This document shows, in pieces, positions 1-9,800 of a stretch of DNA of 55,551 bases (the first letter of the stretch is position 1; each line of letters starts with the position of its first letter). The DNA is from Candidatus Melainabacteria bacterium. GTDB taxonomy: Bacteria; Cyanobacteriota; Vampirovibrionia; Vampirovibrionales; Vampirovibrionaceae. The notes below the pieces were generated by a model. That model saw only the letters and a list, made by a program, of their open reading frames with translations, did not search any database and had not been told where the DNA came from. Both the position numbers and the translations under genes were made by a program. The stretch covers positions 1-55,551 of the forward strand of contig CABHPA010000019.1 of assembly GCA_902168245.1 (NCBI GenBank), in the 5' to 3' direction.

Positions 1-397
1 GGTGATCGGTCACATACACCACCGCCCGAACCGCGCTGTAAAAAGGGCTGCTGCTGTCGCTCAGCTCAATGCGCTCAATACCGTTATGGTTAACCGGGAA
101 TACGGTTTGCCCGGTGGCCAGGTGCGCGTTGGGAATGTCAATCACCACCCGGTACGGGGAAGGAAGCCTTAACAAGGAGAGGTTCCGGGTCTCATTGTCG
201 GTAAAGGCGCGATCCGCGCCGAAGGTTAAGCCGGTTCCGTCCGGGTTGAGCCGCACGGAGACAATGCCCAGTTGATCCGCCGAAACCGCATGCGCGCTTT
301 TGGCCCAGACATTTTCTGTTGAGAACCCACCGCAGAATAAAAGCAAAGCCACGAAATTGGCGCCAAGAATCCGCTTTATTCGGGGTGAACACACCAT
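1..397 (-). CDS. Secreted AMIN-domain protein, N-terminal part (runs off the left edge)
   Basis: The reading frame is open from the ATG at 397 down to base 1, about 132 codons without a stop, so only the N-terminus is visible. It starts with a signal peptide: basic residues, a hydrophobic stretch (FVALLLFCGG), then a likely cleavage after VWA-KSA. The mature part has an AMIN-like pattern: PYRVVIDIPNA, then GIERIELSD, then VRAVVYV. AMIN domains target periplasmic proteins to the cell wall or poles and occur in N-acetylmuramoyl-L-alanine amidases (AmiC) and in the type IV pilus secretin PilQ. The missing C-terminus decides which, although pilT lies just upstream on the same strand. A GGGAG Shine-Dalgarno sits 8 bases before the ATG. 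Confidence 0.7.
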   Translation of the reverse strand, partial: MVCSPRIKRILGANFVALLLFCGGFSTENVWAKSAHAVSADQLGIVSVRLNPDGTGLTFGADRAFTDNETRNLSLLRLPSPYRVVIDIPNAHLATGQTVFPVNHNGIERIELSDSSSPFYSAVRAVVYVTDH

Positions 398-611
398 ATC
401 GTTTTCTCCCTAGCTCCTGGTTTCATTAACTGCTAACTCGAATGAACAACGACTTTCTCTCTTGAAACAGACCGCAGGCACTGACTACTTTTAACTGATT
501 ACCGTAGTCGCCACTTTCCGATATTCATTCAAACCAGGATACTTCGAAGAATTCGGAAGTTTTATTCCAGAACGGTCATTACTATATTAAGTGTAGCGGT
601 TTTTTACTGGA

Positions 612-649
612 AATAAAAGCCCCTTGAGCTGAAAAAGTCCAGCCCAAGC
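612..649 (-). terminator. Probable intrinsic terminator after pilT
   Basis: Read on the minus strand just past the pilT stop, CTTGGGCTG and CAGCTCAAG form a 9-bp stem with one G-U pair around an 8-base loop. GGGCTTTTATTT follows. It separates the serS-pilT unit from the AMIN-domain gene downstream. The T tract is short and displaced, so it is probable rather than certain. Confidence 0.5.
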
Positions 650-666
650 TCTACCAATCGCGTTCA

Positions 667-1833
667 CTAGTAGGTATTGGTGCCATGGAACGCGCCGCGA
701 ATCATCTGCTGGAGTTCCGTGGGGTTCTCGGAGATGGCCAGCGCCTCATCCGGGTTGACCAGCCCGTTTCGGTACGCCCAATACAACGAGTGATTGAGGC
801 TGCGAGCGCCCTCAAACTCTGCGTTATTCAACAACTGGTAGATTTCACCCATTTCATCGCGCAAAATATAGTCCCGAATGGCGGGAGATACCACCATGAT
901 TTCAGCCACGGCCAAGCGGCCCTTGCCTTCCGCCTTTTTTACCAGTCGCTGGGAGATAGTGCCTTGCAACACGCCCGCCAACTGGTTGCGAATGGGATCA
1001 CGCTCGTACGGCTCAAACGCATTGATAATCCGGTTGATGGTCTGCACGGAATCGGTGGTGTGCAGGGTGGAAAGCACCAAATGGCCCGTTTCCGCCGCGT
1101 GTAAGGCCGCCATCATGGTTTCCCGATCCCGCATCTCCCCAATCAGGATCACGTCCGGGTCCTGACGCAGGGAGTACTTGATGCCGTTGGGAAAACTGTC
1201 CGTGTCCAGCGTGAGCTGGCGCTGGGTCACCACGCTCTTTTCGCTCTGGTAGATGTATTCCACCGGATCTTCCAACGTCACGATGTGCTTGTGCTTGGTG
1301 GTGTTAATGGTGTTCAGCAAAGCCGCCAGCGTGGTGGATTTGCCAGAGCCGGTCGGGCCGGTCACCAGCACCAGCCCCTTGTGCAACTCGGCAAAGCGGG
1401 CAATTACCGGCGGGTGACCCAAGTCATCCAGCGTGGGAATTTTCAGGGGAATCAAACGCATCACCAGCCCCAAGCGCCCCATCTCGTAGAAGAGGTTCAC
1501 CCGGAAGCGGCAGAGGTTATCCAGCATGAAGCTGAAGTCGAAATCGGTTTTATTCTTCAGCCGGGGCAGGATTTTTTCCGGAATAATGCTTTTGGCGAAC
1601 TGCTGAATCGCCAGTTCGGTGAGCGGGGGCATTTTGGTTTGCAGCATGTCCCCGTCTTTTCTCAATACCGGCGGAACGCCCACCCGCAAGTGAACATCGG
1701 AAACCCCTTGCGCCACGGCCATCCTCAAAAAAGTATCCAGATCGATGGCAGGCTCGTTGGACGCATTCGGCGAAAGGCCCGCCGCTGCGCCAACTACGGA
1801 AAGATCCGACATGGGGTTGTCTAGACTGCTCAT
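667..1833 (-). CDS. pilT: Type IV pilus retraction ATPase PilT
   Basis: A 388-residue secretion ATPase of the PilT/GspE superfamily with typical PilT length. It powers disassembly of type IV pili from the inner-membrane base, giving twitching motility and DNA uptake. Visible motifs in order: an N-terminal PAS-like domain (about 30-130), Walker [10 protein letters not shown] at 159-167, the Asp box LEDPVEY near 188, Walker [11 protein letters not shown] with the catalytic Glu at 233, and the His box [11 protein letters not shown] at 251-261. A C-terminal [12 protein letters not shown] corresponds to the AIRNLIRE retraction motif of PilT. Its start codon overlaps the stop of serS (ATGA), so it is translationally coupled to the synthetase. 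The pilin-like gene at 5830 is a possible partner. Confidence 0.95.
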   Translation of the reverse strand: MSSLDNPMSDLSVVGAAAGLSPNASNEPAIDLDTFLRMAVAQGVSDVHLRVGVPPVLRKDGDMLQTKMPPLTELAIQQFAKSIIPEKILPRLKNKTDFDFSFMLDNLCRFRVNLFYEMGRLGLVMRLIPLKIPTLDDLGHPPVIARFAELHKGLVLVTGPTGSGKSTTLAALLNTINTTKHKHIVTLEDPVEYIYQSEKSVVTQRQLTLDTDSFPNGIKYSLRQDPDVILIGEMRDRETMMAALHAAETGHLVLSTLHTTDSVQTINRIINAFEPYERDPIRNQLAGVLQGTISQRLVKKAEGKGRLAVAEIMVVSPAIRDYILRDEMGEIYQLLNNAEFEGARSLNHSLYWAYRNGLVNPDEALAISENPTELQQMIRGAFHGTNTY

Positions 1834-3131
1834 ACCAGTTCCTTGCTTCTCACGGCTGTCAGGCGGGTTGCCCCGTTTCTAAAGTATGGACGCAGCACTT
1901 CAGGGATCTCCACCTCCTGATGATTGATTTGATAATTTTCCAGAATGGCCGCCAGCGTTCTGCCCACCGCCAAGCCGGAACCGTTGAGGGTATGCAGGAA
2001 TGCGGGCTTGCCAGTGGCTTCGGAGCGATACTTCAGGCCAATGCGGCGGGCCTGGAAATCGGTAAACGTGCTGCAACTGGAAATCTCCCGATAAACGCCT
2101 TGCGCAGGCATCCACACTTCAATATCGAAGCAGCGGGCGGCAGAAAAACCGATGTCCCCGGCACAAAGCTCCACCACGCGGTAGGGCAGCTCCAGCTTTT
2201 GCAGGATTCGTTCGGCATCGGCCAGCAGTTTTAAATGCTCGGCTTCGGAATCTTCCGGGCGAACCAGCTTCACCAGCTCGATTTTATCGAACTGGTGCTG
2301 ACGAATCAGGCCACGGGTATCTTTTCCGGCGCTGCCCGCTTCCCGCCGGAAGCAAGGCGTGTAAGCGGTCATGCAGATAGGAAGCTGATCCTCAGAAATG
2401 ATTTCCCCGGCATACAGGTTGGTTACCGGCACTTCGGCGGTGGGAATCAGGAACAGCTCGTCATCCTTGCAGCGGAACATATCGGCTTCAAACTTGGGCA
2501 ACTGGCCAGTGCCAGTCATGGCCTGGCGGTTCACCAGAAAGGGCGGCAGAATTTCCTCATAGCCGTTTTCGGTGTGGGTGTCCAGCATCAAGTTAATCAG
2601 CGCCCGCTCCATGCGGGAACCTTCCCCCCGCATCACCGAAAAGCGGGACTGGGCGATTTTAACGCCCCGATCAAAATCCAGAATGCCCAAAGCGGGGCCA
2701 ATATCGTAGTGGGGCAGCACCTCTGCGCAGTAACGGCTTTTAAACTCGTCGCCCCAGGTGTGCTTCTCAATGTTGTCGTTCTCATCCGCCCCATTCGGGG
2801 TTTGCGGCAGCGGCATGTTGGGAATTTCCAGCAGCAGTTTGTTTTGCTGGTCGGCCAATTCTTCCTTCTGCTGCTCAATGGTCTTGATTCGCTCGGACAG
2901 GGTGCGGGTTTCCTGCTGGATGGCCTCGGTATCCCGGCCTTCTTTTTTGGCCTGGGCGATTTGTTGCGTCATCTGGTTGCGCTTGCCGCGCAGGGTTTCC
3001 TCTTCTTGCAGCAATTCAAGCCGTTTGGCGTCCAGTTCGCTAATGGCGTCCACGGACAATTCCGGCTTGCGGCGCTGCAACGCCTGATTCACGGCTTCGG
3101 GGTTTTCACGAATTAATCGAATATCCAGCAT
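1830..3131 (-). CDS. serS: Seryl-tRNA synthetase
   Basis: Charges tRNA-Ser (and tRNA-Sec where present) in the cytoplasm. The 433-residue product starts [12 protein letters not shown], the usual SerRS N-terminus. It continues through a long antiparallel coiled-coil arm (about 30-105) that holds the tRNA long variable arm, then a class II catalytic core. Motif 2 is seen in [21 protein letters not shown] and motif 3 in [18 protein letters not shown]. The open frame extends 21 codons further upstream, but the ATG at 3131 is the family start; the Shine-Dalgarno there is weak. It is the first gene of a transcription unit with pilT; the two overlap by 4 bases. Confidence 0.95.
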   Translation of the reverse strand: MLDIRLIRENPEAVNQALQRRKPELSVDAISELDAKRLELLQEEETLRGKRNQMTQQIAQAKKEGRDTEAIQQETRTLSERIKTIEQQKEELADQQNKLLLEIPNMPLPQTPNGADENDNIEKHTWGDEFKSRYCAEVLPHYDIGPALGILDFDRGVKIAQSRFSVMRGEGSRMERALINLMLDTHTENGYEEILPPFLVNRQAMTGTGQLPKFEADMFRCKDDELFLIPTAEVPVTNLYAGEIISEDQLPICMTAYTPCFRREAGSAGKDTRGLIRQHQFDKIELVKLVRPEDSEAEHLKLLADAERILQKLELPYRVVELCAGDIGFSAARCFDIEVWMPAQGVYREISSCSTFTDFQARRIGLKYRSEATGKPAFLHTLNGSGLAVGRTLAAILENYQINHQEVEIPEVLRPYFRNGATRLTAVRSKELV

Positions 3132-3211
3132 AGTATTTCTATATATCCACGCACCCGATATCATTGCCTGAAGGGGGATCGCGCGGCCTTCCACATGACG
3201 TCAACAGGTTC

Positions 3212-3239
3212 ATTATACCCCAGCAATCCCGCAGTTACA
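3212..3239 (-). promoter_or_regulatory. Candidate sigma70 promoter of serS-pilT
   Basis: On the minus strand there is a perfect TATAAT (3212-3217) with TGTAAC 16 bases upstream (3234-3239). It lies between the small membrane-protein gene and serS, about 80 bases before the serS start. The -10 is strong and the -35 weak. Confidence 0.5.
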
Positions 3240-3280
3240 GGATGCCAATTCCCCCAAACCGATTAAGATTAAAGCAGAGC

Positions 3281-3421
3281 CTATTGCGCGGATTTGTACA
3301 GCAGGTAAATCCACATGGAGATCCCGCTGAGCACCGCTATCACAATCCCAAGATTAATGAGGTACGCCAGATATTTGGTGCTGATGAGAATGAACTTCTG
3401 TTTATCAAAGCTGAACTTCAT
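3281..3421 (-). CDS. 46-residue single-pass membrane protein, unknown
   Basis: A short minus-strand frame upstream of serS encodes a protein with a charged N-terminus (MKFSFDKQKF). One long hydrophobic helix (about residues 20-41, LINLGIVIAVLSGISMWIYL) and a short KSAQ tail follow. AGGA lies 9 bases before the ATG. No family is recognised. The topology (basic N-terminus, one helix) fits a small inner-membrane protein such as an accessory subunit or regulator. It lies upstream of and co-directional with serS, but serS appears to have its own promoter. It also overlaps the extended open frame of the plus-strand gene at 3468, arguing that the latter starts late. Confidence 0.5.
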   Translation of the reverse strand: MKFSFDKQKFILISTKYLAYLINLGIVIAVLSGISMWIYLLYKSAQ

Positions 3422-3467
3422 AAACCGGGTTCCTGAATCTGCTGCTTTTCAGGTATATCGGAAGGCT

Positions 3468-4133
3468 TTGCGGGCAACTTTAATATTTTGCGCGCTCCTT
3501 TGTCTGGCGGGCCTTTCCACCATGGCCATGGCCGACAGCGAGGACGACAAGTGGCCGGAGCCGGTCTACTTTCCGCAAACCCCAACCCAGCCGGAAGCCC
3601 AGCAAAGCGTCGCCAAGCCCAACAACAAAGAAAAAAAAGGCTTATGGCCATTTGGCCGCAAACAAAGAACCATTGAGCAGAATTCCCGCACGGATGAAAC
3701 CATTATCAAGGTCGGCCCCAAAGAGCCGCCGCCCAGCCCGTTCCCGTTGCTGCGCCTTTCCATGCCGCTTTTAGCAAACACCGGCGTAATCGCCCCCGGC
3801 ATTTACCTGGTGAAGCCGGTGGCCCAAAACACAGCAGTCCAAGCGGAAAACACCGGCAACCAGCCCAAAACCGTGGCCCTGACCCGGCAGAATAAAGTCC
3901 TGGTGGAAATCGCCGTGCATCCCGTCCACAAGCCTGATGAAAACCTGGCGCTCACCGGGACGCCCAGCCCCATCACCAGGGTAAACCCCAAGGCGCCGCC
4001 GGTTTTAAAGGCGGAAGCCCAACTATCCGCCGACCAGAAAAGCGTAACCATTACGGTGCAGGAAGGCGACTACCGTTTTGAGAGCGACCCCTTCCCGGTA
4101 GCCACCGATCAACGGCATATCCTCACTTTTTAA
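3468..4133 (+). CDS. Secreted protein of unknown function
   Basis: About 221 residues if it starts at the TTG at 3468. That start gives a clear signal peptide (RATLIFCALLCLAGLSTMAMA, cleavage before DSEDDKW) and has GGAAGG just upstream, though the spacing is tight. An open frame exists from ATG 3315 but would overlap the small protein on the other strand and bury the signal peptide. The mature protein is Pro- and Lys-rich at first (about 30-90), followed by a region with alternating beta-type patterns (KVLVEIAVHP, KSVTITVQEGDYRFESDPF). This suggests a periplasmic beta-sandwich module. No known family is recognised. Confidence 0.6.
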   Translation: MRATLIFCALLCLAGLSTMAMADSEDDKWPEPVYFPQTPTQPEAQQSVAKPNNKEKKGLWPFGRKQRTIEQNSRTDETIIKVGPKEPPPSPFPLLRLSMPLLANTGVIAPGIYLVKPVAQNTAVQAENTGNQPKTVALTRQNKVLVEIAVHPVHKPDENLALTGTPSPITRVNPKAPPVLKAEAQLSADQKSVTITVQEGDYRFESDPFPVATDQRHILTF

Positions 4134-4205
4134 GCCCCGTTTTTAAATTCCGGCTGATCACGGCCCGCAAACCGGCAGGGTCTGGCGGCCCTCCTTAGCT
4201 CCGTC

Positions 4206-4234
4206 TGGTAATAGCAGCGTGTTTTGGGTACAAT
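4206..4234 (+). promoter_or_regulatory. Candidate glnA promoter
   Basis: TGGTAA (4206-4211), a 17-base spacer, then TACAAT (4229-4234), ending 69 bases before the glnA start. Both boxes are imperfect. No NtcA-type GTA-N8-TAC site with good spacing was recognised around it. Confidence 0.35.
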
Positions 4235-4303
4235 AAGCTCGCGAAACGCGAAAATCCCACTACTTCTGTTATTTGGTTGTGTTTTTAGGAAGGACCCTGA
4301 GAT

Positions 4304-5671
4304 ATGGCGAACGTCGATGTACCCGTTCCGACCAGCCGGTCGAACCGGACTGTGCAAGATATTTTAAAGGAAGCCAAAGACAAAAAGGTTAAATTGCTGC
4401 GGCTTCAATTCGTGGATATCCACGGCATGCCCAAAAGCATGGGCATTCACGTGGATCAGCTTGAAAAGGCGCTGAACAACGAAATCATGCTGGACGGCTC
4501 CTCCATTGCCGGTTTCCGCACCATTGAAACCTCCGACATGTACTTCTACCCGGATCTCAACACCTTCTCCGTCATGCCTCAAACCGAGGGCGACCGGGTG
4601 GTGGCTCGCGTGATCTGCGACATTTACAACCCGGACGGCACCCCTTTTGACGGCTGCCCCCGCAACAACCTGAAACGCGTTTTAAAAGAAGCCCAAAAGC
4701 TGGGTTACGTGTATAACGTTGGCCCTGAGCTGGAATTCTTCCTGTTCAAGCGCAACCCGGACGGCACCCCCTCCACCGAAACGCATGACGCCGCCGGTTA
4801 CTACGACATCGGCCCGGATGATCTGGGCGAAATCGTGCGCGGCGAGATTGTGGACACCCTGGAGCGCCTGGGCTTTGAAATGGAAGCCGACCACCACGAA
4901 GTGGCCAGCGGCCAACACGAAATCGACTTCAAATATTCCGACGCGCTCGCTCAAGCCGATAACGTGACCACCGTCAAGATCATCACCCGGCAAATCGCCG
5001 CCAAGCATGGCCTGCATGCCTCTTTCATGCCCAAGCCGGTCTTTGGCGTTAATGGTTCGGGTATGCACTGCAACCAGTCGCTCGGCAAACTGGACGGCAG
5101 CAACGCCTTCTACGACGAAAAAGGCGATTATCAACTGTCCCAAGCCTCCTTGCATTTTATTGGCGGCTTGCTGAAGAACATTCGCGGCATTACCGCCATT
5201 ACCAACCCCTTGGTAAACAGCTACAAGCGTTTGGTACCCGGCTACGAAGCCCCGGTGTACGTGGCATGGTCCGCCGCCAACCGCAGCGCCCTGCTCCGCA
5301 TCCCCGCCAAGCGGGGCAACGCGACCCGTGTGGAACTGCGTTCCCCGGATCCAGCTGCCAATCCCTACCTGGCTTTCGCGGTGATGCTGGAAGCTGGCCT
5401 GGAAGGCGTGAAAAACAAAATTGAGCCGCCAAGCCCGGTGACCGCCAACATCTACAAGCTGTCCCCCGACGAGCGCCGGGAACAGAACATTCCCGCGCTG
5501 CCGGGCAGCCTGTACGAAGCGCTGGAAGAGCTGAAGCATAGCGCGGTCGCCAAATCCGCGCTGGGCGAGCATATCTTCAACGAGTACATCAAGGCCAAAA
5601 CCATCGAGTGGGATGCTTATCGCACCGATGTAACCCCTTGGGAAATCGATCGCTACATGGCCCGCTACTAG
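4304..5671 (+). CDS. glnA: Glutamine synthetase type I (alpha-like)
   Basis: Makes glutamine from glutamate, ammonia and ATP and is the main entry point for ammonium assimilation; the family forms cytoplasmic dodecamers. The 455-residue length matches GSI. Visible family blocks include LDGSSIAGF, the metal/glutamate block [25 protein letters not shown], the ATP-binding [10 protein letters not shown], and [21 protein letters not shown]. The region [19 protein letters not shown] and the ending [10 protein letters not shown] resemble the Bacillus-type (alpha) enzyme, which is feedback-inhibited, rather than the beta type with the NLYDLPP adenylylation site. AGGAAGG precedes the ATG. It is a monocistronic unit closed by a strong terminator. 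Confidence 0.95.
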   Translation: MANVDVPVPTSRSNRTVQDILKEAKDKKVKLLRLQFVDIHGMPKSMGIHVDQLEKALNNEIMLDGSSIAGFRTIETSDMYFYPDLNTFSVMPQTEGDRVVARVICDIYNPDGTPFDGCPRNNLKRVLKEAQKLGYVYNVGPELEFFLFKRNPDGTPSTETHDAAGYYDIGPDDLGEIVRGEIVDTLERLGFEMEADHHEVASGQHEIDFKYSDALAQADNVTTVKIITRQIAAKHGLHASFMPKPVFGVNGSGMHCNQSLGKLDGSNAFYDEKGDYQLSQASLHFIGGLLKNIRGITAITNPLVNSYKRLVPGYEAPVYVAWSAANRSALLRIPAKRGNATRVELRSPDPAANPYLAFAVMLEAGLEGVKNKIEPPSPVTANIYKLSPDERREQNIPALPGSLYEALEELKHSAVAKSALGEHIFNEYIKAKTIEWDAYRTDVTPWEIDRYMARY

Positions 5672-5699
5672 GCCAGGCATTGTCCAACATCTCACCAGA

Positions 5700-5722
5700 G
5701 GAGAGCTTCGGCTCTCCTTTTT
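5700..5722 (+). terminator. Intrinsic terminator of glnA
   Basis: Perfect 7-bp stem GGAGAGC / GCTCTCC closed by the stable TTCG tetraloop and followed by five T residues, 29 bases after the glnA stop. Confidence 0.92.
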
Positions 5723-5829
5723 GGTGGCCCGCTCATTTTTTGGATACGCCAACTCAAGTTGGCCATTCCGTTGCCGATTTTAACAGCAGACTTCAAGATC
5801 ATTTTCTTGAACAAATTTGACGGAATCCC

Positions 5830-6420
5830 ATGCCCAAAACGCCCATAAAAATTCAAATACCCACCCCCGGCTTTACACTGGCCGAACTCCTGATGTGCAT
5901 TGCCATACTGGGCATTATTGCCACGTTTACCATTCCCAAACTTTTGCAAACCCAGCAGGATGGGCGAAACAGATCCGTCGCCAAAGAAGCCATGGCCACC
6001 ATTAGCCAGGCTTACGAAACCGCAAAGCTGAACGGAACGCTAACCAACACCATGAACGGCTGGTCTCTGACCCCTTACATGAACTACGCCGCGATTTTGC
6101 CGGGCGGAACCACGCTGGATGAACGGCCCAACTTCCTGGGGCCAAGCTTTAACTGCGGCGCAAACAGTTGCCTGAGGCTACACAACGGGGCCGTCTTAAC
6201 CCCGTATAACTCCAGTTCTTTCGCAGCAACCGCATCGGGAGGCGCCTGCGTCGCCAGCGGCGGGTATACGGACTTTACGCTGGATCCCGACGGGCAATAC
6301 AGCGGAACAGTCGATTCGCTGCGAATCGTCCTCAGCTACGACGGGCGGGTGGGAACACGAGCGTATTCGTGCATGGGAACCAATAACAGCGTGGATGACC
6401 CAAGCTGGTTCCAGTTCTAG
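5830..6420 (+). CDS. Type IV pilin-like (prepilin) protein
   Basis: A 196-residue protein with a class III prepilin leader: a 14-residue basic/polar leader ending in Gly, then FTLAELL. The +5 Glu is present and a hydrophobic helix follows (MCIAILGIIATFTIPKLL). PilD-type peptidase would cut after the Gly. The extracytoplasmic domain contains Cys residues (CGANSC, GGACVASG, SYSCMG) that could form disulfides, and ends in WFQF. It is either a minor pilin of the type IV pilus retracted by PilT or a type II secretion pseudopilin; no assembly genes are adjacent. GGA lies 6 bases before the ATG. Confidence 0.85.
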   Translation: MPKTPIKIQIPTPGFTLAELLMCIAILGIIATFTIPKLLQTQQDGRNRSVAKEAMATISQAYETAKLNGTLTNTMNGWSLTPYMNYAAILPGGTTLDERPNFLGPSFNCGANSCLRLHNGAVLTPYNSSSFAATASGGACVASGGYTDFTLDPDGQYSGTVDSLRIVLSYDGRVGTRAYSCMGTNNSVDDPSWFQF

Positions 6421-6432
6421 TCGGCTTGTTTG

Positions 6433-6753
6433 TCAGTCTCTCAGGGCTTCCAGCAATACGGCGGGCTGTGAACCACTGACGATAATATCGTGCAGCACAC
6501 CGGGGTTAATCTCCAGAATATCGCCCGGTCCCAGCTCGATAACCCCATAGCCGGGAAAGGAGAACTGAAGCTTACCGGAAACCAGCACCCGCACCGCCGT
6601 GCGCTCGAACTTCATTTCCGGCGTATGGGTTTGGGGAGCCAACTCAGCCGATTCCGCCTGCAAGCCCTCGCGCGCCATCATGCGGGATAGCGATTCCAGC
6701 GTAGGCAGGCTGACGGATTCCCACCGCATAATTTCAAAAGGTCGCTGGGTCAT
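6433..6753 (-). CDS. Small cupin-domain protein
   Basis: A 106-residue protein with a single cupin barrel. The motif 1 region (TPEMKFERTAVRVLVSGKL) lacks the usual double His. The motif 2 region is PGDILEINPGVLHDIIV with one conserved His. Such proteins can bind a metal or small ligand or act as sensors, but with this reduced metal set a catalytic role is uncertain. It follows the BcsC-like gene on the same strand by 97 bases and may be its operon partner. It converges on the pilin gene with only a 12-base gap. Confidence 0.75.
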   Translation of the reverse strand: MTQRPFEIMRWESVSLPTLESLSRMMAREGLQAESAELAPQTHTPEMKFERTAVRVLVSGKLQFSFPGYGVIELGPGDILEINPGVLHDIIVSGSQPAVLLEALRD

Positions 6754-6850
6754 GGTCTTTCAGATTGAAGGTTCGGTGCATGGAGTTTTATCATCCAGGT
6801 TAAATCCCTTTCGCGTCAGCAAACCGCCAGCGACAGGAGCAACTTGCAGG

Positions 6851-9800
6851 CTACTGGTTTGACGCCTTTGCCTTGCCGGAGGCATGATCGCCAAACACCG
6901 GGGACAACGCGTTGATGTGCGGGCGCACAATCAGGCCGCCGCCAAAGCGCCAACGGTTGAACTGGCCGCCTGCATCCAGAAAGTCCACATCGCCGTAAGC
7001 GGCCAGCCAGTCGGTAAAGTTCATGATCAGGTTGGCGTCAAACGCGCTGCTGAGGGAAGTCCGGTTGCCAGCCTCTTTAATGCTATGCCCCAAAAACACG
7101 GTTTGCGCGCCCAAGCTGCCACCCAGCTTGTACTCCAGGAACTTGTTGAACAGGCTGCCCTGGAAGTCCAAGCGCCCGGCGTTCATAATGAAAACCGACG
7201 GGCTGAAGTAGCCGCCAAACACGTAAGCCGAGTTCGCCAGCACCACCGGGTCAAGCTTGGCCACCGGGCGGTGGTTTCCTGCGGCGGTGGTATCGAAGAA
7301 GCCGTTGGTGGCGTTCTTGCTGTAGCCAAAGTACAGGAATTCATACCCCAGGCGCATTTGATGGTTAGGCGAATAGTGCCAGGTATAGCCCAGAGAGGTA
7401 AACGCCTGGTTTTTGTAGTTTTTGGGAATATGCGAACCATCGATGAACGCCCACGAATAGCCCAGGTTCCAGTCAATGTTCTGGCTGAAGGGATGCAGGT
7501 TCAATTCGCCGTAAATGCTGTTTTCGCGGGACTGGCCCACCAGATTCCCCGCAAAAGCGCCCAGGCTGGGTTTTAAACCAGTCCAGGCCAGCAGGGAGTT
7601 ATATTGCGGCAAACGACTCACCCCGATTTTAGCCCGAATGCTATCCGTAAAATCGTACTGGGCCTGGGTCTGGAAAGTCAGGTTCTCACTCTTGCTTTGG
7701 GTGAAATGGGTAATCGCCAAATCGCCGTCCAACGTCAAACGATCCCAGTACTTCACCGTGGCCCCCATGGCGTATTCCACACCCCAGGTGCTGTCTGGCG
7801 ATACGCCATTAGGCAGGAAGTACCGTGTGGGCTTGATGCCGCCTCGCACCCGCACCTGCGGCGTCAGCGACAATGCCACCTGGTTGGGGAAACCCCAACT
7901 GGAAAGTCGGGTGGTAGTGGATTCCCCGCCCTGGCGGGAGTAGAGGAAGCCCGCGCGCATCATCGGGCGCAGATCATTGGTTAAGCCTTTTTCCAGGTTG
8001 GTTAAATCATCGTTGCGGAAACGCCCCAAGCCGGACAACAGGGGATTGGTATCGTAATCCAGCGCGGTATAAGTTCCGTAGGCGGGCGTCATGCCGCTCT
8101 CCCCTACGGAATGACCACCACCCGGATGGCCCGCGCCATAGCCGCCCATACCCGCACCGCTCATGCTGGCGACCCGGCTGCCATTGCCATAGCCGTTGCC
8201 ATCATCGGCGGGTTGCAGGCTCATGGCGTAAGGCACCGCATCTTTGGTGGTGCGAATGGCCTGATCCAGCTTGTCAATCTGGGATTTGGAGCTTTGCTGC
8301 AACAGTTTTAGGGTATTCACCGCATCGGACAAGGCATCCACCTCCGCCTGAAGCGAACGGACTTCCTCATCGGTCGAGGCGGCCACTTCTACCGGCTTGG
8401 CCTGTTCCGCTTCCACCGGCAGCACCGACACATCGGAAACCAGATTGCGCCCGTAAGGATTGCTGGCAATCTCCTGATTGTCCACCAACACAAAATCGGC
8501 ATTCAAATCGTAGGCGTCGCTGGATTCCGGCAGTTTCTGCCCATTCTGATCCATCAGTGGCTTGATTTCCTGAATGACTTTCATGGCTTCATCGTAGCGG
8601 CCAATCAGCTTATCGGTCTGGGCAAGGCCAATGGCGATGTCCACGTCATCCGGGTATTTGGCGCGCAAATCCTGAAAGAAACGTTTGGCCTCCAGCTTGC
8701 GGCCGCTCCATAAAATCACGTATCCCTTGCCCACTAGCGCCTCGCGATGCTCCGGGTTTTTCTCCAGCACGGTTTCAAAGGCGTTCATGGCCGGTCCGTA
8801 TTTATGATCGTAAGACAGCAGCTTGCCGTAAGTGGCTAGCACATCCAAATCGCCGGGATCCTCATCGGTCATTTTCTTCAGCATGCGAATATTCTCATCG
8901 CGCTGCGACGGGTTGGAAACCAGCAAGCCCAGCCATTCCCGCTTGATGGTGCCATCGTCCGGAAAGCGTTTCACCAGCGTACTATAGGTATCCACCGCTT
9001 CTTTATAGTAGTTTTTATCGCCCCGGTACGCGCGGGCCACCGCCAGCCAAATCATCTTGTTCTGCGGGTACAGGTTCACAATGTCCTGGTACAGGGGAAT
9101 CATGGCCGTGCTGGGTTTGTGCCATTTCAACACTTCCTCAATGTGGCTTTCCCAGACATCCCGGTTATCGGCATCCGCGTTGCCCAGCTCCACGTACATC
9201 CGCAGCGCTTCCGCCCGGCGATCGGTCTGCCACGACAAAAACTCGGCATAGGCCGCCTTGGCCTGGATATCATCCGGCGATTCGGCCAGCATTTGCTTGA
9301 AGAGATTTTCCACCACCAGCGGCTGGGTTTTATCGGACTTCAGGAAATCCAGGTATTCCTTTTTCACGCTTTCCCGGTTCAGTAGTGAAGAACTACCCAG
9401 CGCCTGCTGGTAGGATTTCAGGGCATCCTCAAAATGACCGTCCTGCTCGGCGTACATGCGCGCCAGACTCACCGCCACTTCCGGGCTATCCGGCGCTTCC
9501 TGAACAGCCTCTTTGTACAAGGTCTCAATCAGGCCCGGTGTCGGCAACGCATCGGCAGGCAGATTCAATGAACGCAAGTAGGACGCAAATTCCAGCTTTT
9601 CATCGGTATTCAACAAACCGGCTTCGTACAGGCGGTTAAACTGATCGATCGCTTCCGGCCCGCGAGAGACATGGGTGAGCGCCCGCGCCTGTCGAATCTG
9701 TACGTCTTTCAGTCGCTGGGCGGATTCCGGCAGGCTTTGATCCCATTTCAGCGAATCGCTGTACAAACCCAAATCGAACGCCAGCCCGGAAATGGACTGG

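Noticed and set aside
192..392. 66-codon minus-strand frame at the left edge
   Set aside because: It is out of frame with the signal-peptide/AMIN reading frame that starts at 397 and stays open to the edge.
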